Notes under the pieces: model-generated
Seen by the model: only the letters and a program-made list of their open reading frames with translations
Databases searched by the model: none
What the model was told of the DNA's origin: nothing
Translations under genes and position numbers: made by a program
DNA from: Marinospirillum sp031581385
Lineage (GTDB): Bacteria; Pseudomonadota; Gammaproteobacteria; Pseudomonadales; Halomonadaceae
Reading direction: 5' to 3'
DNA length: 64,000 nucleotides
Assembly (NCBI RefSeq): GCF_044810985.1
Contig: NZ_CP085242.1
Span: 2,542,001-2,606,000 of the forward strand
Shown here: in pieces, positions 1-9,025 of the stretch
Layout of the letters: each line of letters starts with the position of its first letter
Numbering within the stretch: the stretch's first letter is position 1

Positions 1-2
1 CC

Positions 3-488
3 GGGCATGGGGGCTGTGGCCCAAGAGGCCTGGCACTGGCAGCCTGGCAGCGAGGTTTTCGGGTGGAACTCTGGATCAACCGGGAAGGGCCTTTGTTTGT
101 TCGCGGTGTAAGGGACAGCACCAAAAAAGAAGTACTGACCCTGGTGCATCAGGATTTTGCCGCCCAGATGGAGAAGACCGATATTCGCGAGCACCTGGGT
201 GAATTGACTCTGGAAGATCTGTTTTCCACCCTGGAAGCGGGTGGGGTGCCTCTGGTGTTGATCAGTTCCTGGCGTTTCAGTCGCCAGAAAAGCCCCCATT
301 GGGTGGTGGTGACGGCCATGGACGACCAGTTTATCTATTTGAATGATCCGGAAGTGGATGAGGAGGAGCAGAAAAGTCGTCTGGACACTCTGCAGGTTCC
401 TGTTTCGCGCAAGGACTTCTCACGCATGGCCTGTTTTGGTCAGGAAAAACTGAGAACAGCTGTTGTTGTATTTCCAAAACGGAGGTGA
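3..488 (+). CDS. Peptidase C39-like (DUF3335-type) protein, 5' end missing
   Basis: The reading frame is open from the first bases, so the gene starts before the window and only its C-terminal part (about 160 residues) is visible. It resembles the C39-like cysteine-peptidase fold found in DUF3335 proteins, which in many marine gammaproteobacteria is fused to or sits beside an acetyltransferase. Seen here are GHGGCGPRG near the start of the fragment and PHWVVVTAMDD about 45 residues from the end, the latter resembling the His/Asp half of the papain-like site. A GTG at 63 could be read as a start, but the conserved GHGGCGP segment lies before it, so truncation by the window edge is more likely. 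The next gene begins 3 bp after the stop. Substrate unknown. Confidence 0.6.
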   Translation, partial: GHGGCGPRGLALAAWQRGFRVELWINREGPLFVRGVRDSTKKEVLTLVHQDFAAQMEKTDIREHLGELTLEDLFSTLEAGGVPLVLISSWRFSRQKSPHWVVVTAMDDQFIYLNDPEVDEEEQKSRLDTLQVPVSRKDFSRMACFGQEKLRTAVVVFPKRR

Positions 489-491
489 AGC

Positions 492-803
492 ATGTACAAA
501 TTTGCCTTTTTTGTCCCTGAAGAAAATTCTGAAATTGTCAAAGAAGCTGTTTTTGCCACCGGGGCCGGACGTATTGGCCTTTACGAGCACTGCTGCTTTC
601 AAACGCCGGGTGCTGGACAATTCCGACCCCTGGAGGGTGCCAACCCACACCTGGGGGAAGTGAATGCCCTGGAAAAAGTGCAGGAACTGAAAGTTGAGCT
701 GGTTTGTGATGGTGCTTTGATCAAGGCGGCCGTAGCAGCCATGAAAAAAGCGCATCCTTATGAGGAGCCTGCCTATGAAGTCTGGAAGTTGGAAGACTTC
801 TGA
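492..803 (+). CDS. NIF3/YqfO-like PII-fold protein
   Basis: A 103-residue protein that matches the stand-alone version of the PII/CutA-like domain found inserted in NIF3/YqfO dinuclear-metal proteins. The recognisable pieces are the N-terminal MYKFAFFVPEE strand, GAGRIGLYEHCCF, FRPLEGANPHLG and the C-terminal HPYEEPAYEVW. No catalytic residues are expected in this domain; a binding or regulatory role is usual, but the ligand is unknown. It starts 3 bp after the C39-like gene, behind the SD-like AAACGGAGG that overlaps that gene's end, so the two are probably co-transcribed. It converges with msrQ 25 bp downstream. Confidence 0.8.
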   Translation: MYKFAFFVPEENSEIVKEAVFATGAGRIGLYEHCCFQTPGAGQFRPLEGANPHLGEVNALEKVQELKVELVCDGALIKAAVAAMKKAHPYEEPAYEVWKLEDF

Positions 804-828
804 TTAACTATTGCGCTCATTACGTAAA

Positions 829-1421
829 TCATTGTTTAGAGCCTTCAGGTGGCTTGAGGAAAATCAGCCTTAAGAGGAGCAGCCCTGCAAGGGTGAAAGC
901 AAAAGCCGTGACCATTCGATAATCCAGGCGGGTGGCAATCCAGAGGTGCCAGATACCCAGAGCTGAAGCCAGGTAAATCAAACGGTGGAGGCTTTTCCAG
1001 GCCAATGGGGGCATGGCTTTGCGCAGATCAGTGGGTGATGTCAGAGCCAAAAGCAGAAGGATCAGCCAGGCGGACACCCCCAGTTGCAGATGCAGCAGTT
1101 CGCCGATTTCTTCCAGTGCCCAGGCCCACTGCCAGCCCTGATCCCAGCCGATCCAGATCAGCAGGTGCCCCGTCAGCCACCAGAAGGCCCAGAGCCCCAC
1201 TTGGCGGCGGGTGGCAATAAAGCCCACCCAGCCGGTAAAGCGCCAGGCAAATCCCCAGGCAATAGTGACCAGCAGAAGAGTCAGGCCTGTGCGCCCGCTC
1301 AAATGCAAGAGGGTTTCTTCCGGAAAAATCCCCAACCTGTCCTGGTGCCAGAGCCAGGCAAAAGCAAAGGCAGGGCTGATGCCTCCCAGAAAAACCAGCC
1401 AGCGAAACAAACGCAACGACA

Positions 1422-1422
<1 letters not shown>
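829..1422 (-). CDS. msrQ: MsrQ, haem-binding membrane subunit of periplasmic Met-sulfoxide reductase
   Basis: A 197-residue membrane protein of the ferric-reductase-like YedZ/MsrQ family. It passes electrons from the quinone pool, through haem b, to the molybdoenzyme MsrP, which repairs oxidised methionine in periplasmic proteins. About six hydrophobic helices are visible, with histidines in the helices (TGHLLIWIGW, SLHRLIYLAS, GIWHLW) suited to haem ligation. The start ATG shares its A with the msrP stop (TGATG), so translation is coupled. The length is typical of the family. Confidence 0.93.
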
Positions 1423-2387
<965 letters not shown>

Positions 2388-2428
2388 AAGAGTTCCTTGA
2401 AGGGTGGTTGGAGTTATCGGACATAAAC

Positions 2429-2442
2429 TTGATCAAGGTCAA
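2429..2442. promoter_or_regulatory. Likely FNR/ANR box between msrP and ccp
   Basis: TTGATCAAGGTCAA matches the FNR/ANR consensus TTGAT-N4-ATCAA at 9 of 10 defined positions. It lies 164 bp before the cytochrome c peroxidase start and about 42 bp before the msrP start. Cytochrome c peroxidases of related bacteria are induced by FNR/ANR at low oxygen, which makes ccp the favoured target. I could not place a -10 element at the standard class II distance. Confidence 0.6.
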
Positions 2443-2471
2443 TTAATTGTCTTGGCTGGTTCTTGCGCCCT

Positions 2472-2497
2472 GACTATGAAAGTTCTAGTCTAACTTT
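2472..2497. repeat. Nested inverted repeats upstream of ccp
   Basis: Two overlapping perfect inverted repeats occur 30 bp downstream of the FNR-like box: GACTA (2472-2476) with TAGTC (2486-2490), and AAAGTT (2479-2484) with AACTTT (2492-2497). They may be a second operator for the peroxidase promoter. Short repeats of this size can also arise by chance in AT-rich DNA. Confidence 0.3.
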
Positions 2498-2605
2498 AGT
2501 TCCAATAAAATTTATCTGCAAGTTGTTGATAAATTTATACTAATAGGCTGATAGTTAAAAGCTAAAAAGCATTTATATCAGCCATAAAAAACCGAGGAGA
2601 CACCT

Positions 2606-3607
2606 ATGAACTGGAAAGCACCTCTCAGTAAAACACTGCCCCTGCTGGGTGCGGCTGGCTTGCTGGCTTTTACTGGCACCAGTGCCTGGGCTGATGATGG
2701 CTACCACAGCAAATATGCGGATCGTTTTGAACCCCTGCCTGCTATTGCTCCCATTCCGGCTGACAACAGCCTGACCCCCGAAAAAATCGAGCTGGGCAAG
2801 ATGCTGTTTTTTGAACCCCGCATTTCCAGCAGTGGCGTTATCAGCTGCGCAACCTGCCATAACCCGGCACTGGGCTGGACCGACCGTATTCCCCGTGCCA
2901 CAGGGCATGCCGGGTCAGTTGGTGAGCGCAATACACCCACCGTTCTGAACTCCGGTTTTTTTGGTGCCCAGTTCTGGGATGGTCGTGCTGAAGATCTGGA
3001 GGCCCAGGCTCTGGGTCCGATCGAAGCGGGTATTGAAATGAATATGCCTCTGGAAGAAGCCATTGAGCGCCTGAAGACATTTGATGCCTATCAAAAAGCT
3101 TTTGAAGCGGCCTATGGGGATTCCGGCGCCATTACTGAAGAAAATGTCGCCAAGGCCCTGGCCAGTTTCCAGCGCACCCTGAATACCCCCAACTCGCCTT
3201 TTGACCGCTACCTGCGGGGTGATCTGGATGCCCTGACTGAGCAGGAAAAACGCGGCATGGCGGCTTTTGCTGACAATGGCTGTACTGCCTGTCACTCCGG
3301 CCCTGCTCTGACTGACAGTAACTTCCATGCCATTCAGGTGCCTGGCTCCACCGATGAAGGCCGTTATGGTGTCACCGGTGATGAAGGGGACATGCACCGC
3401 TTCAAAACTCCAACCCTGCGTAATGTTGCTGTGACCTATCCTTACTTCAACAATGGCGGTGTCGAAGAGCTGGATGAAGCCGTTCAGGTCATGGCCAGTG
3501 AAATGCTGGGTCGTGAATTTGATGACCAGACCATTGAAGATGTTGTTGCCTTCCTGCATACCCTGACCGGGGAAATGCCGGAGCTTGAAATTCCTGCCCT
3601 GCCTTAA
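2606..3607 (+). CDS. Di-haem cytochrome c peroxidase
   Basis: A 333-residue periplasmic enzyme that reduces hydrogen peroxide to water with electrons from small c-type cytochromes. It has an N-terminal Sec signal ending at SAWA-DD, the first haem motif CATCH (low-potential haem) and the second, CTACH (high-potential haem), in the order and spacing of the CcpA/MacA family. Start ATG follows GAGGAGA at a good distance. It is monocistronic or the first gene before the ion channel. A nearby FNR-like box suggests induction at low oxygen. Confidence 0.95.
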   Translation: MNWKAPLSKTLPLLGAAGLLAFTGTSAWADDGYHSKYADRFEPLPAIAPIPADNSLTPEKIELGKMLFFEPRISSSGVISCATCHNPALGWTDRIPRATGHAGSVGERNTPTVLNSGFFGAQFWDGRAEDLEAQALGPIEAGIEMNMPLEEAIERLKTFDAYQKAFEAAYGDSGAITEENVAKALASFQRTLNTPNSPFDRYLRGDLDALTEQEKRGMAAFADNGCTACHSGPALTDSNFHAIQVPGSTDEGRYGVTGDEGDMHRFKTPTLRNVAVTYPYFNNGGVEELDEAVQVMASEMLGREFDDQTIEDVVAFLHTLTGEMPELEIPALP

Positions 3608-3618
3608 AGGCAGAAATC

Positions 3619-3636
3619 TGGCTCAGGGAGGAGCCA
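3619..3636 (+). terminator. Weak hairpin after ccp
   Basis: TGGCTC and GAGCCA form a 6-bp stem with a 6-base loop 12 bp after the ccp stop. No T-run follows, so it could be a weak or Rho-assisted terminator, or an mRNA-stabilising hairpin. Confidence 0.3.
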
Positions 3637-3705
3637 ACCCTTGCTTGCTGATGAACTTCGCGGATAATAGGCAGCTTTCCATCCCGACTGGAGCTTGCCT
3701 GCAAA

Positions 3706-4533
3706 ATGAGTGTAACTGCATCCCATTGGCGTGATCAGCTGGAACAGCTGCGCAGTCACAAGCTTTTTGAAACCTTTGTCATTGCCGTTATCATCATTTC
3801 GGCCCTTCTGATAGGTGCCAAAACCTACGAAGAAACCAGTCGCTTTGAAAAGGTCATGTACTGGCTGGACTGGGGCGTGACTCTCCTGTTTTTGGCTGAA
3901 ATCATTGTTCGTATTGCTGCAGAAAAGCGCACTCTCGATTTTTTCAAAAAAGGCTGGAATCTGTTTGATTTTGCCATAGTCACGGCCAGCCTTATTCCTA
4001 TTGATGACTCCCAGATGGTCTTGCTGGCCCGACTGCTGCGGGTTTTCCGTGTCCTGCGTCTGGTTTCCATGATTCCCGAGTTGCGAATGCTGCTGTCGGC
4101 ACTGGTGAAGTCCCTGCCCCGCATGGGCTATGTTGCCCTGATCATGTTTATCATTTTTTATATTTATGGTGCCGTCGGCAGCTTTCTTTTTCATGAGGTT
4201 GACGAAAAGCTCTGGGGCAATATTTCCCTGGCGATGTTGACTCTTTTCCAGGTGGCCACTTTTGAAAGCTGGGCAACGGCTGTGCTTTATCCCACCATGG
4301 AGCATTACCCCTACAGCTGGATTTTCTTTCTGACCTTTATTTTTCTCAATGCCTTTATCTTTCTGAACATGATGATCGGCATCGTGCTGGATGTTATGCA
4401 GAAAGAAAGCGCCCTGCATGAACTGGAAACCGGTGAAGGCGAAGCGGCCGATATTCATTGGTTAAGGGAGCATGTTGAAAGCCAGCAAAGCCAGTTGGAT
4501 CGCATCGAAGCCAAACTGGACGGGAAGATTTAG
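3706..4533 (+). CDS. Voltage-gated sodium channel, NaChBac/BacNav family
   Basis: A 275-residue protein with the full six-helix plan of bacterial sodium channels. The S4 voltage sensor has four arginines at every third position (ARLLRVFRVLRL). The pore has TLFQVATFESWATAV, with the selectivity filter T185-F-E-S-W189, close to the TLESW of NaChBac but with Leu replaced by Phe. S6 ends FLNMMIGIVLDVM, and the tail (EHVESQQSQLDRIEAKL) looks like the C-terminal tetramerising coiled coil. In marine bacteria such channels are linked to sodium-driven motility and pH homeostasis. The CoA-type Nudix gene starts 3 bp after the stop, so the two are likely co-transcribed. Confidence 0.93.
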   Translation: MSVTASHWRDQLEQLRSHKLFETFVIAVIIISALLIGAKTYEETSRFEKVMYWLDWGVTLLFLAEIIVRIAAEKRTLDFFKKGWNLFDFAIVTASLIPIDDSQMVLLARLLRVFRVLRLVSMIPELRMLLSALVKSLPRMGYVALIMFIIFYIYGAVGSFLFHEVDEKLWGNISLAMLTLFQVATFESWATAVLYPTMEHYPYSWIFFLTFIFLNAFIFLNMMIGIVLDVMQKESALHELETGEGEAADIHWLREHVESQQSQLDRIEAKLDGKI

Positions 4534-4536
4534 ACC

Positions 4537-5160
4537 ATGCTGGATGCTCTGCGCAATAATCTGGCCGGTCACCGGCCGGAAAGGCTGCAAGGGTCCGATT
4601 ACCCGGAAGCTGCGGTACTTTTGCCGGTGACCCGTGAACCTGATCCCAAACTGGTCTTGACCCGTCGAGCCGGACATATGAAGACCCACAGTGGCCAGGT
4701 TGCTTTTCCTGGAGGCAAACGAGATGCTGAAGATACTGACTTGATTGCAACCGCTTTGCGGGAGGCTCAGGAGGAAGTGGGTTTGGACCCGAGCCAGGTT
4801 GAGGTTCTGGGCTCACTGGGCGAGCTGATTTCCCTGCACGGTATTCGGGTTACCCCCTATGTGGGCCTGATTCCCGGCCAACTGGAACTCTACCCCTGCG
4901 AAGACGAGCTGGATGCCATTTTCCAGGTGCCCCTGCGCTGGTTTTTTGATGATCCACGCAGCCATACCGATGAAATCCAGGTGGCCGAGCAGCGGCTTTA
5001 TGTGCCCAGCTACAACTGGAATGAATTCACCATCTGGGGTCTGTCCGCCATGATGCTGGTTGAACTTTTGCAGGTTGGGTTTAATATGGATATCAGCCTC
5101 AAGCACAAGCCGCAAGGCAAAACCATTAAACGGCCGGTAAGGCCTTTCCCGCCCCGATGA
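4537..5160 (+). CDS. Nudix hydrolase, CoA-pyrophosphatase type (NudL-like)
   Basis: A 207-residue Nudix protein. VLTRRAGHMKTHSGQVAFPG followed by GKRD is the segment typical of CoA-cleaving Nudix enzymes. The Nudix core TALREAQEEVGL supplies the metal-binding glutamates. The enzyme is expected to split CoA or acyl-CoA into phosphopantetheine and 3',5'-ADP. It begins 3 bp after the sodium-channel gene, and its stop overlaps the start of the next gene by 4 bp. CoA is the best guess for substrate; other dinucleotide pyrophosphates are possible. Confidence 0.87.
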   Translation: MLDALRNNLAGHRPERLQGSDYPEAAVLLPVTREPDPKLVLTRRAGHMKTHSGQVAFPGGKRDAEDTDLIATALREAQEEVGLDPSQVEVLGSLGELISLHGIRVTPYVGLIPGQLELYPCEDELDAIFQVPLRWFFDDPRSHTDEIQVAEQRLYVPSYNWNEFTIWGLSAMMLVELLQVGFNMDISLKHKPQGKTIKRPVRPFPPR

Positions 5161-5708
5161 AATTGACCCAGACAGGTACCTTTATGCTTTATGACCTTGA
5201 AGACCGGCGTGTTCAATTTAAAGGTGAGCAGATTTTTGTTGCCCCCAATGCCACCCTGATTGGCAGCGTTGTTTTGCATGAGCAATCCAGCGTTTGGTTT
5301 AACGTGGTGATTCGGGGGGATAATGATCCGATCACCCTGGGTGAGAAAAGCAACGTCCAAGACGGCAGCATCCTGCATACCGACATTGGCTATCCCCTGG
5401 TGATTGGCAAGGGGGTGACGATTGGTCACAAAGCCATGCTGCACGGCTGCGAAATAGGCGATTACAGCCTGGTGGGCATGAACGCCGTGGTGCTGAATGG
5501 TGCTAAAATCGGCAGCCATTGCCTGATTGGTGCCAATACCCTGATTCCTGAGGGAATGGTGGTGCCTGATGGCTCACTGGTTCTGGGCTCACCCGGACAG
5601 ATCAAACGTGAGCTGCGGGATGACCAGCAAGCACAACTGGAAGCCAGTGCCGAGCATTATGTGGAAAACAGCCTGAGATACTTAAACAGCTTCCGCCCCC
5701 GCCCCTAA
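5157..5708 (+). CDS. Gamma-carbonic-anhydrase-like hexapeptide protein (YrdA/PaaY type)
   Basis: A left-handed beta-helix protein of up to 183 residues built from hexapeptide repeats. The three metal-binding histidines expected for gamma-class carbonic anhydrases are present: LHTD, then GHKAMLHG. Most homologues of this YrdA/PaaY group have weak or no measured carbonic anhydrase activity. Two starts are possible: the ATG overlapping the Nudix stop (ATGA), or the ATG at 5184 giving MLYDLEDRRVQF, which matches the usual N-terminus of the family better. Neither has a strong Shine-Dalgarno. Confidence 0.87.
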   Translation: MKLTQTGTFMLYDLEDRRVQFKGEQIFVAPNATLIGSVVLHEQSSVWFNVVIRGDNDPITLGEKSNVQDGSILHTDIGYPLVIGKGVTIGHKAMLHGCEIGDYSLVGMNAVVLNGAKIGSHCLIGANTLIPEGMVVPDGSLVLGSPGQIKRELRDDQQAQLEASAEHYVENSLRYLNSFRPRP

Positions 5709-5743
5709 CTGACGACTGACTGACAAAAGGTTTCTTTGCAAGC

Positions 5744-6757
5744 ATGACTAAAACAACCGTATTAACTGGTATCACCACCACAGGCACGCCCCACCTGGGC
5801 AACTATGTCGGTGCCATTCGCCCGGCGATAGCAGCCAGTCGCGACCAGGCCATGACCCCGTATTTTTTTCTGGCGGACTTTCATGCCCTGATCAAATGCC
5901 ATGAGCCTGAACGGGTGGCTGAATCGCGCCGCGAAATAGCGGCAACCTGGCTGGCGCTGGGTCTGGATACCGATAATGCGGTTTTTTATCGGCAAAGTGA
6001 TGTGCCGGAAATCCCCGAGTTGACCTGGCTGCTGACCTGTGTGGCCGCCAAGGGACTGATGAACCGTGCCCATGCCTACAAGGCTGCTGTCCAGGAAAAC
6101 CTGGATGCGGGTGACCGGGATCCGGATGCGGGCATCAATATGGGGCTCTACAGTTACCCGATCCTGATGGCTGCGGATATCCTGCTGTTCAATGCCAACA
6201 AGGTTCCTGTGGGCCGGGATCAGATTCAGCATATCGAGATGGCCCGGGATATCGGGCAGCGTTTCAACCATATCTTTGGTGATGAATTCTTTACCCTGCC
6301 CGAAGCCGTGGTGGATGATCGTGTTGCCGTGCTCAACGGTCTGGATGGCCGCAAGATGAGCAAAAGCTACAACAACACCATCCCCCTGTTTGAGCCGGAA
6401 AAGAAATTCCGCAAACTGATCAACAAGATCAAAACCAACTCTCTGGAACCTGGCGAACCCAAGGAAACCGAAGGCTGTACCCTCTTCCAGATTTATTCAG
6501 CATTTGCCACTCCAGGGGAAACCGAGGCCATGCGTCAGCGCTATGCCGAGGGGATTGGCTGGGGGGAAATGAAGAAAGAGCTTTTTGAATATCTGAATGA
6601 GCAGCTGCGTGAACCCCGGGAAGAATATCAGCGCCTGATGGCCGACCCCGGCCATGTCGAGGCAGTGCTGCAAGAGGGTGCTGAGAAAGCCCGTGCCTAT
6701 GCCTCGCCTTTCCTGCAGCGGCTGAAAGCAGCAGCGGGCCTGGGGCGTTTTATCTGA
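5744..6757 (+). CDS. trpS: Tryptophanyl-tRNA synthetase
   Basis: A 337-residue class I aminoacyl-tRNA synthetase that charges tRNA-Trp. The ATP-binding signatures are GTPHLGNYVGA near the N-terminus (HIGH equivalent) and GRKMSKSYNN around residue 205 (KMSKS). The length agrees with bacterial TrpRS. It is convergent with the CorB-like gene 6 bp downstream, with no clear terminator hairpin between them. Confidence 0.97.
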   Translation: MTKTTVLTGITTTGTPHLGNYVGAIRPAIAASRDQAMTPYFFLADFHALIKCHEPERVAESRREIAATWLALGLDTDNAVFYRQSDVPEIPELTWLLTCVAAKGLMNRAHAYKAAVQENLDAGDRDPDAGINMGLYSYPILMAADILLFNANKVPVGRDQIQHIEMARDIGQRFNHIFGDEFFTLPEAVVDDRVAVLNGLDGRKMSKSYNNTIPLFEPEKKFRKLINKIKTNSLEPGEPKETEGCTLFQIYSAFATPGETEAMRQRYAEGIGWGEMKKELFEYLNEQLREPREEYQRLMADPGHVEAVLQEGAEKARAYASPFLQRLKAAAGLGRFI

Positions 6758-6763
6758 TTTCTT

Positions 6764-8065
6764 CTAGGCCTTTTTGTTTTTCTTGTGCTTGCGCCGCTTG
6801 GGGGGAGTCAGCTCCCAGCAGCGCACGGCCTTGATCAGGTTTTCCTTCACTTCCAGGGTTTCAATGCGATAAGGGCCGAAGGCAACACTGATATTGCCAT
6901 CCGGTATGGACTCCAGATACTCCAGGATCAGCCCATTGAGGGTTTTGGGGCCGTGAGTCGGCAGCTCCCATTCCAGTTGCTTGTTGATTTCCCTGACCGT
7001 GGCACTGGCATCAATCAACCAGGAGCCATCCGGCTGGGGCTGAATGTCTTCCTGATTCTGGGGGGCATCGGTCGTGAACTCACCCACGATCTCTTCCAGA
7101 ATATCTTCCAGGGTCACCAGGCCCTGCACATCGCCATACTCATCCACAACCATGCCAATGCGGCGCTTTTCTTTCTGGAAATTCAAAAGCTGGGTCTGCA
7201 GAGGCGTGGATTCGGGAATAAAATAGGGTTCGCGGGTTTCCTGCACTAGCATGCCCTTGGTGGGCTCAGCTGAGGCAATCAACCTGAGCGCACCGCGCAG
7301 ATGCAAAATGCCCACGACATTGTTGATATCGTTTTTGTAAACAGGAAGCCGGGTGTGCTGACAATGGCGCAGTTGTTCCAGAAGGATGTCCATATCCTGC
7401 TCAAGATCCAGGCCGATGACTTCCTGGCGCGGAATCATGATGTCATCCACGGTGATTTTTTCCAGATCCAGGATCGACAAAAGCATTCTCTGGTGACGGC
7501 TGGGGATCAGGTTGCCGGCCTCGTTCACCACACTGCGCAGTTCCTCACTGGTCAGACTGTCCTGTTTGCGCGCATCCGGGCTGACACCCAGCAGGCGCAG
7601 GATGAAATTGCTGAACAGGTTGACCAACCAGACCAGCGGATAGAGCAGTTTCAGCAGTGGAGTCAGGGCGAAGGATGCAGGCTGGGCAAAGCGCTCAGGG
7701 TGCAGTGCGGCCAGGGTTTTGGGAGTGACTTCGGCAAAAATCAGCACGGTGATAGTCAGCAGGATGGTTGCCACAAACGGCCCCAGGCTTTCGCCCAGAA
7801 AATGAATGGCAATCACGGTGGCTATGGCGGCAGCAAAGTTGTTGACGAAGTTGTTGCCGATCAGGATAACGCCGAGAAGGCGGTCCGGGCGCTCCAGCAG
7901 ACGAGTGATGCGCTGGGAGGCCTTGTCACCCTGCTTGGCCTTGTGGCTCAAGCGGTAACGGTTGATTGACATCATGCCGGTTTCGGAACCGGAGAAAAAA
8001 GCCGAGAGGGCAATCAGCAAGGCCAGGAGTCCCAGCAACAGCCCCAGGGGTAATTCAGTGTTCAA
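6764..8065 (-). CDS. CNNM/CorB-like (HlyC/CorC family) membrane protein, YfjD-like
   Basis: A 433-residue protein with an N-terminal DUF21/CNNM membrane domain (about four hydrophobic segments; SAFFSGSETGMMSINRYRL), a CBS-domain pair in the middle (IMIPRQEVIGLD; VVDEYGDVQGLVTLEDILEE) and a C-terminal CorC/HlyC domain with a Lys/Arg-rich tail. Proteins of this kind are linked to magnesium or cobalt transport and resistance. The start is a TTG with AGAGGA 9 bp before it. It follows the YpjD-like gene by 13 bp and is probably in the same operon, an arrangement common in gammaproteobacteria next to ffh. Confidence 0.92.
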   Translation of the reverse strand: MNTELPLGLLLGLLALLIALSAFFSGSETGMMSINRYRLSHKAKQGDKASQRITRLLERPDRLLGVILIGNNFVNNFAAAIATVIAIHFLGESLGPFVATILLTITVLIFAEVTPKTLAALHPERFAQPASFALTPLLKLLYPLVWLVNLFSNFILRLLGVSPDARKQDSLTSEELRSVVNEAGNLIPSRHQRMLLSILDLEKITVDDIMIPRQEVIGLDLEQDMDILLEQLRHCQHTRLPVYKNDINNVVGILHLRGALRLIASAEPTKGMLVQETREPYFIPESTPLQTQLLNFQKEKRRIGMVVDEYGDVQGLVTLEDILEEIVGEFTTDAPQNQEDIQPQPDGSWLIDASATVREINKQLEWELPTHGPKTLNGLILEYLESIPDGNISVAFGPYRIETLEVKENLIKAVRCWELTPPKRRKHKKNKKA

Positions 8066-8078
8066 GCAGGGTTATCCT

Positions 8079-8897
8079 CTATCCGGTTATAAACTTCAGC
8101 ACCAGTCGGCTGCCAAAATAGGCAATCAATAAAAGCAGGCTGCCACCCAGAGTCCAGCGTACGGCGGTATTGCCCCGCCAGCCCAGGCGCCAGTGCCCGA
8201 TCAGCAGGGTGCCGAAAGTCAGCCAGGCAGCAATGGAAAAAAAGGTTTTGTGACCATTGCCGCCGGAAAACATGGAATCCAGAAACACAAAGCCGCTGAG
8301 AATGCCCAGGGTCAAAAGAATCTGGCCTGCCAGTAGCAGATCAAACAGAAGGCGTTCCATGGTTTGCAAAGGGGGAAGAACCGCAATCAGGCCTTTCAGG
8401 TGGTGATGTTTCAATTGCCGGTTCTGCAGAGCCAGCAGCAGAGCCTGGACACTGGCCAGGGCAAAAAGACTGTAGGCTGACAGGGAGGCCAGGACATGAA
8501 AGAGAAGGCCGTCCTTGCCCGGAGCCAAGCTTTGGCTGCCCTCGGCAAACTGCCCCAGCAGAAGAAAAAGAGCGGCCAGGGGGAAAAGCAGGGATGCCAG
8601 GTTCAGGGTTGGGTGGCGCAGACTGGCCAGAAGTATGAAGGCACAGATCAGCCAGCTGAGCAGGGAGGCAACCTCCAGCAACCCCAGGGTAAGCCCATCC
8701 GCCAGGCCCAGTTGCCCATACAGGGCAATGGCATGCGTAGTGAGTGCACTCAGTCCCAGAATGCGAACCAGAAGAGATTTTTCAGGCACCTTGCCAGCCA
8801 GCCGCAGCCATACCCAGGAAGCGCCAGCCAGATAAAAGGCAATTGCCAGTATGCTGAAAGGAAGAAAGGCAGCCATGCTTGGAATCGAATGCTCCAT
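8079..8897 (-). CDS. ypjD: YpjD-like CcsA-family cytochrome c assembly protein
   Basis: A 272-residue integral membrane protein with about eight hydrophobic helices. Family features include LLFHVLASLSAYSLFALA and the C-terminal HKTFFSIAAWL and GWRGNTAVRWTL segments, where the histidines are candidates for haem handling. The CcsA-type domain is shared with cytochrome c biogenesis factors, but the exact role of YpjD is not settled. It is divergent from ffh, the usual neighbour in gammaproteobacteria. An internal ATG at 8876 is an alternative start. Confidence 0.88.
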   Translation of the reverse strand: MEHSIPSMAAFLPFSILAIAFYLAGASWVWLRLAGKVPEKSLLVRILGLSALTTHAIALYGQLGLADGLTLGLLEVASLLSWLICAFILLASLRHPTLNLASLLFPLAALFLLLGQFAEGSQSLAPGKDGLLFHVLASLSAYSLFALASVQALLLALQNRQLKHHHLKGLIAVLPPLQTMERLLFDLLLAGQILLTLGILSGFVFLDSMFSGGNGHKTFFSIAAWLTFGTLLIGHWRLGWRGNTAVRWTLGGSLLLLIAYFGSRLVLKFITG

Positions 8898-8990
8898 AAA
8901 GGAAACTGAATAACCGCCTATCCTAGCGGATTAAAAAAGCTTTGGCATCAATTCTTGATGACTTCATGGAGTAATCAGGGTCCAGTGGTC

Positions 8991-8996
8991 TATAAT
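8991..8996 (+). promoter_or_regulatory. -10 element of ffh promoter
   Basis: A perfect TATAAT lies 30 bp before the ffh start codon. No good -35 hexamer is found 17 bp upstream (GGAGTA). The position in the divergent ypjD/ffh gap supports a promoter here. Confidence 0.5.
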
Positions 8997-9025
8997 CGGC
9001 CAAATTGCAATTATTGGGGATAAAG

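Noticed and set aside
3604..4458. A 284-codon open frame on the minus strand
   Set aside because: Antisense to the sodium channel gene, with Gln/His/Lys-rich composition and no recognisable domain.
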